A DNA stretch of 64,000 bases, taken from contig NZ_LMDH01000001.1 in assembly GCF_001425755.1 (NCBI RefSeq), forward strand, positions 1,954,335 to 2,018,334, written 5' to 3'. A program made the position numbers and the translations under genes. The notes below the pieces were generated by a model. It had not been told where the DNA came from. It did not search any database and was given only the letters and a program-made list of their open reading frames with translations. The stretch is from Aeromicrobium sp. Root344. Its GTDB lineage: Bacteria > Actinomycetota > Actinomycetes > Propionibacteriales > Nocardioidaceae. Numbering within the stretch: the stretch's first letter is position 1; every line of letters starts with the position of its first letter. Of this stretch, positions 60,518 to 64,000 are shown piece by piece.

Positions 60518-61771
60518 TCAGGCGGCTTGGGGGTGGGTGGTTTGTCGTCGTCGGCGTAGTGATCGGCCGGTGTGGTTGGTGAACTGGAAGCCGGTGATGG
60601 CGTTGCCGGTGATGTGGAGTCTGCCGCGGTGGTGGAGGTGGTGGCATCTGACGCACAGGCCGATGAGGAGGTCGAGGTCGGTGGGTCCGCCGTGGGACCA
60701 CCAGATGGTGTGATGGATCTCGAGGTGGGTGTGGTTGCAGCCGGGTGTGGCGCAGACGCCTTGTTGTCGGGCGAGGACAGCGCGGCGTTGCAGGAGGCTG
60801 GGTTGGTACTTGATGGTGCCGGCGTTCAGGATCTGCGCCTGTTGGCTATCACGATGCTGTCTGAGGAAGGCGGTGATGTCGCCGATGCACGACAAATACA
60901 TCAACAAGTGCGGGCCGATCGGCCCGTGCCCGGCGAGGGTGGCGGGTTCGGTCTCGGGCATCGGGTCAGGGGCCGTGAACGGGTCGTCAGAAGTCGGCTT
61001 GACGTGGTGGGCTGCTGCGGCGACGGTGTCGGCGTCCACGAACACCGACAGGTGTGGTCGCACGCCTTTGTCTGAGGGGAGCCCGTTCGCCAGGATGCTG
61101 TCCAACAGGTCGTCGAGGCCTTGGACGCGGCGCTGTGGTCCGGTGCGGTCGTCGTCCTTGTCCCGCGGCGCGGAGACTGAGTCGAGGACGGTCTTGAGCT
61201 TGGCTCCGGTGATCGTGTTGAGGAAGCCGGTCACGTGCCAGCCGTCGGGGACGGCGTCGACGGTGAAGTCCTCTTTGTCCATGCCGCGTTCCCAGGCGTC
61301 ATCGAGGTCGTCGGGGTGGACGACAGCTTTGAGGTGCTTGACGGCTTCGAACAGGTCCGCTGGTGCGTGCTCCAACGCCACACCGAGCAGGAGCTGCTCG
61401 TGGTGGCGCATCGGTTCGAGGCCGACGTGGCGCAGACCGTAGGCGAACGCCCGCACGTGCTGAGCACTGATCCGCCCGTCGAAAGCCGCCTCACCAACCA
61501 ACGGGAGGTCGCGGGCCACGACCGCACCACGCACCAGGGTGTTGGCTTGCCCGGAGTTCATCCGCAGCTGGTTGCGGACCCACGTGTTGAGGGTCGAGGC
61601 GCCGTCGAGCTCGTAGTCCTTGGAAGACTCCAGCTCCACCAACAACGCGGCTTGGGCCGCGTCCACGGCATGCTGGACTTCCTGCAGGGCCCGCAGCTGT
61701 TCGCGCACGTCACCGACGCGGAGGGTCTGCGCGGCGGTGCGCATCGCGTCGATGGTGGGCTGCGGATTCAT
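60518..61771 (-). CDS. DUF222/HNH endonuclease-domain protein (13E12-type)
   Basis: The 417-residue protein has an N-terminal DUF222 domain (about 20-300) and a C-terminal HNH nuclease domain with GVCATPGC, LEIHHTIWWSHGGPTDLDLLIGLCVRCHH and a basic tail. The HNH His and metal-binding Cys residues are intact. These multicopy 13E12-type genes are often DNA-damage induced in mycobacteria. The perfect SOS box at 61785-61800 and a TAGGAT -10 element six bases before the ATG support LexA control and a leaderless mRNA. Its lower GC and different codon use from the neighbours suggest separate acquisition. It splits the metal-resistance genes into two halves. Confidence 0.9.
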   Translation of the reverse strand: MNPQPTIDAMRTAAQTLRVGDVREQLRALQEVQHAVDAAQAALLVELESSKDYELDGASTLNTWVRNQLRMNSGQANTLVRGAVVARDLPLVGEAAFDGRISAQHVRAFAYGLRHVGLEPMRHHEQLLLGVALEHAPADLFEAVKHLKAVVHPDDLDDAWERGMDKEDFTVDAVPDGWHVTGFLNTITGAKLKTVLDSVSAPRDKDDDRTGPQRRVQGLDDLLDSILANGLPSDKGVRPHLSVFVDADTVAAAAHHVKPTSDDPFTAPDPMPETEPATLAGHGPIGPHLLMYLSCIGDITAFLRQHRDSQQAQILNAGTIKYQPSLLQRRAVLARQQGVCATPGCNHTHLEIHHTIWWSHGGPTDLDLLIGLCVRCHHLHHRGRLHITGNAITGFQFTNHTGRSLRRRRQTTHPQAA

Positions 61772-61784
61772 ACCCCGATCCTAG

Positions 61785-61800
61785 TCGAACAGGTGTTCGA
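61785..61800. promoter_or_regulatory. LexA SOS box upstream of the DUF222/HNH gene
   Basis: TCGAAC-AGGT-GTTCGA is a perfect match to the actinobacterial SOS-box consensus TCGAAC-N4-GTTCGA. It lies 13 bp before the start codon on the - strand and next to the -10 element (TAGGAT, + strand 61778-61783). Confidence 0.85.
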
Positions 61801-61884
61801 TGACAAGAGGCAATTCGCTGGAATCGCGGGAACAATCGAGTGTCAGACCCGCGTGAAAGAATGAACGCGGACCACGACTCGTAC

Positions 61885-62232
61885 TCAGACCTGCAGCGTC
61901 TCCGCGAGCATCGGAAGCGCGCCAGGAACGAGCGCGTAGTAGGACCAGGTGCCGCGCTTCGTACGCGTCAGCAGCCCCGCATCGACCAGGATCTTGAGGT
62001 GGTGCGACACCGTCGGCTGCGACAGGTCGAGCGGCTCGTTGAGGTCGCAGACGCACGCTTCGCCACCTTCGTGCGCCGCCACGAGCGACAGCAGCCGCAG
62101 TCGCGTCGGATCGCCGATCGCCTTGAAGCGCGCAGCGAGCTCACTCGCCTCCTCTGCGCTCAAGGCCCCGCCGGTGATGGGAGAGCAGCACGCTGTGGCG
62201 GCGGACTCGAGCACGGTCAACGAGGTGATCAT
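61885..62232 (-). CDS. arsR: ArsR-family arsenite-responsive repressor (CgArsR-like)
   Basis: Starting at the ATG at 62232 the product has 115 residues. It has Cys15-Cys16 near the N-terminus and Cys60/Cys62 in ACVCDL before the recognition helix QPTVSHHLKIL. Corynebacterium glutamicum ArsR binds As(III) through Cys15, Cys16 and Cys55, so the first two residues coincide exactly. It is divergent from the flavoprotein gene and two 22-bp palindromes lie in the shared promoter. It should repress both directions until arsenite or antimonite binds. Confidence 0.9.
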   Translation of the reverse strand: MITSLTVLESAATACCSPITGGALSAEEASELAARFKAIGDPTRLRLLSLVAAHEGGEACVCDLNEPLDLSQPTVSHHLKILVDAGLLTRTKRGTWSYYALVPGALPMLAETLQV

Positions 62233-62248
62233 GTGCCAACCATACCGC

Positions 62249-62270
62249 TTCATTGACATCTGTCGATGAA
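62249..62270. promoter_or_regulatory. ArsR operator copy 1
   Basis: Arms TTCATTGACA and TGTCGATGAA are separated by 2 bp and match at nine of ten positions. It lies 17 bp before the arsR start codon. Confidence 0.7.
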
Positions 62271-62284
62271 GGCGTAGAGTCGCA

Positions 62285-62306
62285 TTCATCGAAACTTTTG
62301 GATGAA
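62285..62306. promoter_or_regulatory. ArsR operator copy 2
   Basis: Arms TTCATCGAAA and TTTGGATGAA with a 2-bp spacer match at nine of ten positions and share the TTCAT/ATGAA ends of copy 1. It ends three bases before the AGGAG ribosome-binding site of the flavoprotein gene. Confidence 0.65.
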
Positions 62307-62319
62307 CCAGGAGCATTCC

Positions 62320-63657
62320 ATGTCGGACCTGCAGAACCCCCAGCTTCCCGTCGTCGTGATCGGCGCCGGGCCCGCAGGCCTCGCGGCCGCCGCCCAGCTG
62401 CGGAGTCGGGGGTTGCCGTTCGTGGTGCTCGAGGCGGGTGAAGTCGCCGGCTCAGCCGTACGGGAGTGGTCGCACGTACGACTGTTCTCCCCGTGGTCCG
62501 AGCTCGTCGACCCGGCGGCCGCCCAGCTGCTCGAGGAGGATGGCTGGACCAGCCCCGACCCGGCCGCATACCCGACCGGCGGCGCCTGGGCCGACGACTA
62601 CCTGCAGCCGCTGGCGGACGCGCTCGGCGGGACCGTCAGGTACGGCGCGAAGGTCGTCGGCGTCGCCAAGCGCGGGCGCGACCGGCTGGTCGACTCCGGG
62701 CGTGAGGGCGAGGCGTTCACGGTGCACGTCGAGTCGGCCGGAAGCGCCGAACGGATCTCGGCGCGCGCCGTGATCGATGCGTCCGGCACGTGGACCGGAC
62801 CCAACCCGCTCGGCGGTGACGGGCTGCCGGCTCTCGGAGAACGCGCTGCCGCCGACCGCATCACCTACCGGATGCCGGACCTCGCAGATCCCGTCACCCG
62901 CAGCAGGTACGCCGGCAAGCACGTCGTCGTCGCCGGCACCGGCGCGTCGGCCAAGGGCGCGCTCATCGGACTCGTGGCCCTCGCCGAGCAGGACCCGTCG
63001 ACGCGCGTCTCGTGGCTCGTCCGCCGAGCCAGCGTCGGAGCCGCCTTCGAAGGCAGCGACGACGACGAGCTCGCCGAGCGGGGCGCCCTGGGTCGCCGCG
63101 CGGCGGAAGCCGTGTCGTCCGGACCGGTCCGTACGCTCAACAGCTTCCGCACGGACTCGGTCGTCCGCGCGGACGACGGGACGCTGGCACTGACCTCGAT
63201 CGACGGACAGGTGCTCGAAGGTGTCGACGAGGTCATCGCGCTGACCGGGTTCCGCCCTGACCTGTCGATGCTTTCGGAGATCCGGCTCGACCTCGACCCC
63301 GTGCTGCAGGCGCCACGCCGGCTCGCGCCCCTCATCGACCCCAACGTGCACTCGTGTGGCACGGTCGACCCGCACGGCGCGAAGGAGCTCGCCCAACCCG
63401 AGGTCGGCTTCTACCTCGTCGGCATGAAGTCCTACGGGCGAGCCACCTCGTTCCTCACCCTCACAGGATTCGAGCAGACCCGGTCGGTCGTGGCCGAGAT
63501 CGCCGGCGACCACGAGTCCGCGGCTCGCGTCGAGCTGACGCTGCCCGAGACCGGTGTCTGCGGCGGCCCCGGCGGGTTCGACGCTGAGCCCTCCGGCGGC
63601 GGCTGCTGCGGCACCACCGCCGGTCCCGAGCTCATCACCCTCGGGACCACCCGGTGA
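62320..63657 (+). CDS. FAD-dependent oxidoreductase of an arsenic-linked type, with Cys-rich C-terminus
   Basis: AGGAG at 62309-62313 supports the ATG at 62320 (445 residues). The N-terminus has VVVIGAGPAGLAAAAQLRSRG and a second Rossmann motif (VVVAGTGASAKGAL) for NAD(P)H, as in flavin monooxygenases and thioredoxin-reductase-like enzymes. The tail holds Cys residues in GVCGGPGG and GGGCCGTT. Similar flavoproteins occur next to arsR genes in actinobacteria, and ArsR control is expected from the shared operators. Oxidation or thiol chemistry of an arsenic compound is possible but unproven. Confidence 0.82.
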   Translation: MSDLQNPQLPVVVIGAGPAGLAAAAQLRSRGLPFVVLEAGEVAGSAVREWSHVRLFSPWSELVDPAAAQLLEEDGWTSPDPAAYPTGGAWADDYLQPLADALGGTVRYGAKVVGVAKRGRDRLVDSGREGEAFTVHVESAGSAERISARAVIDASGTWTGPNPLGGDGLPALGERAAADRITYRMPDLADPVTRSRYAGKHVVVAGTGASAKGALIGLVALAEQDPSTRVSWLVRRASVGAAFEGSDDDELAERGALGRRAAEAVSSGPVRTLNSFRTDSVVRADDGTLALTSIDGQVLEGVDEVIALTGFRPDLSMLSEIRLDLDPVLQAPRRLAPLIDPNVHSCGTVDPHGAKELAQPEVGFYLVGMKSYGRATSFLTLTGFEQTRSVVAEIAGDHESAARVELTLPETGVCGGPGGFDAEPSGGGCCGTTAGPELITLGTTR

Positions 63658-63989
63658 CCCAGCTGAACTGGGTCCCGTCGACCTGCACGCTGCCAACCGT
63701 CGATCGCCCGCTGCGGGAAGCGGAGTTCGACGACTTCTTCGCCAGCGACGTCCTCGGGGTTGACGAGCTGCCCGAGGGTGTCCGTGTCGCACTCCGCACG
63801 AACCCAGAGGTCGTGGCGCGTGCCGCCACGCTCGCCGCTCGCGAGGCGAACTGTTGTTCGTTCTTCAGCTTCGACCTGTCGATCGCCGACGGGCGTACGA
63901 CAATGCAGGTGTCCGCAACTCCGGAGCATGCCGAGGTGCTGGCCGCCGTCGCCGTTCGCGCGAGGTCCCGCGTACGACCGTCAACCTGA
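63654..63989 (+). CDS. Small Cys-Cys protein linked to the ars flavoprotein
   Basis: The GTG at 63654 overlaps the flavoprotein stop (GTGA), so the two are translationally coupled. The 111-residue protein has an N-terminal VDRPLREAEFDDFF motif and the cysteine pair REANCCSFFSFDL, a pattern I have seen in small proteins beside actinobacterial mercury and arsenic genes. No characterised function is known to me. The Cys pair could bind a soft metal and pass it to the flavoprotein. The gene is complete; only 11 bases follow in the window. Confidence 0.7.
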   Translation: MTQLNWVPSTCTLPTVDRPLREAEFDDFFASDVLGVDELPEGVRVALRTNPEVVARAATLAAREANCCSFFSFDLSIADGRTTMQVSATPEHAEVLAAVAVRARSRVRPST

Positions 63990-64000
63990 GTGGGCCCCGT

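Noticed and set aside
60518..61771. Insertion sequence or intein-type mobile element
   Set aside because: HNH domain and odd composition suggest mobility, but I found no transposase, terminal repeats or target duplication.
1..64000. tRNA, rRNA, CRISPR array, riboswitch or replication origin
   Set aside because: No matching structures or repeats were seen on either strand, although a covariance-model search could not be run.

Overview
The window is a high-GC chromosomal segment of an actinobacterium. The GC-rich third codon positions, many GTG starts, ATGA/GTGA gene overlaps, leaderless promoters, a TCGAAC-N4-GTTCGA SOS box beside a DUF222/HNH gene, and an ArsR with the Corynebacterium-type cysteine layout all point there. 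A Nocardioidaceae-like genome (Aeromicrobium or Nocardioides type) is my inference; no rRNA or other phylogenetic marker is present. I saw no tRNA, rRNA, CRISPR array, prophage or insertion sequence.

Region 1 (1-10557, + strand) looks like catabolism of an amine or amino alcohol through gamma-glutamylated intermediates. It holds a truncated APC permease, a HutC-type GntR regulator, a choline-kinase-like phosphotransferase, a dimethylglycine/sarcosine-dehydrogenase-like flavoprotein, a FadR-type GntR regulator, a glutamine-synthetase-like ligase, an aldehyde dehydrogenase, an SDR and a PuuD-like hydrolase. Candidate operators lie at 2116-2125 and 5524-5549.

Region 2 (10526-28420) is mixed housekeeping and accessory content: SDR, DnaQ-fold exonuclease, GT61 glycosyltransferase, alpha/beta hydrolase, PlsC acyltransferase, an ECF sigma factor coupled to a CU044_5270-type membrane protein, lysoplasmalogenase, ChaA and NhaP-type antiporters, cupin, an MMPL transporter broken by an in-frame amber codon, a two-component system, homocysteine methyltransferase, a VOC protein and an amidohydrolase.

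Region 3 (28421-51894, + strand) is a 23-kb arabinan/L-arabinose utilisation locus. A promoter with LacI-type operators drives a YtfQRT-YjfF-like sugar ABC transporter, a LacI regulator and araB-araD-araA. Three very large secreted enzymes follow: a double-GH43 protein, a GH51 arabinofuranosidase and a GH43 protein. Together they could degrade arabinan outside the cell, import arabinose and convert it to xylulose 5-phosphate. A near-perfect copy of the operator lies inside the signal-peptide coding region of the GH51 gene.

Region 4 (51897-57933) has a small hypothetical gene and then, on the - strand, AraC and PucR regulators, a DUF3556 membrane protein, a phytoene-desaturase-like flavoprotein and a 56-residue membrane protein.

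Region 5 (57974-63989) is a metal/arsenic resistance island: DUF2892 membrane protein, aquaporin plus arsC (an AqpS-ArsC-like pair), a CmtR-like ArsR sensor with a cation-diffusion transporter, an SOS-controlled DUF222/HNH gene, and a CgArsR-like sensor divergent from a Cys-tailed flavoprotein and a small Cys-Cys protein. Two copies of one 22-bp palindrome sit in that divergent promoter.
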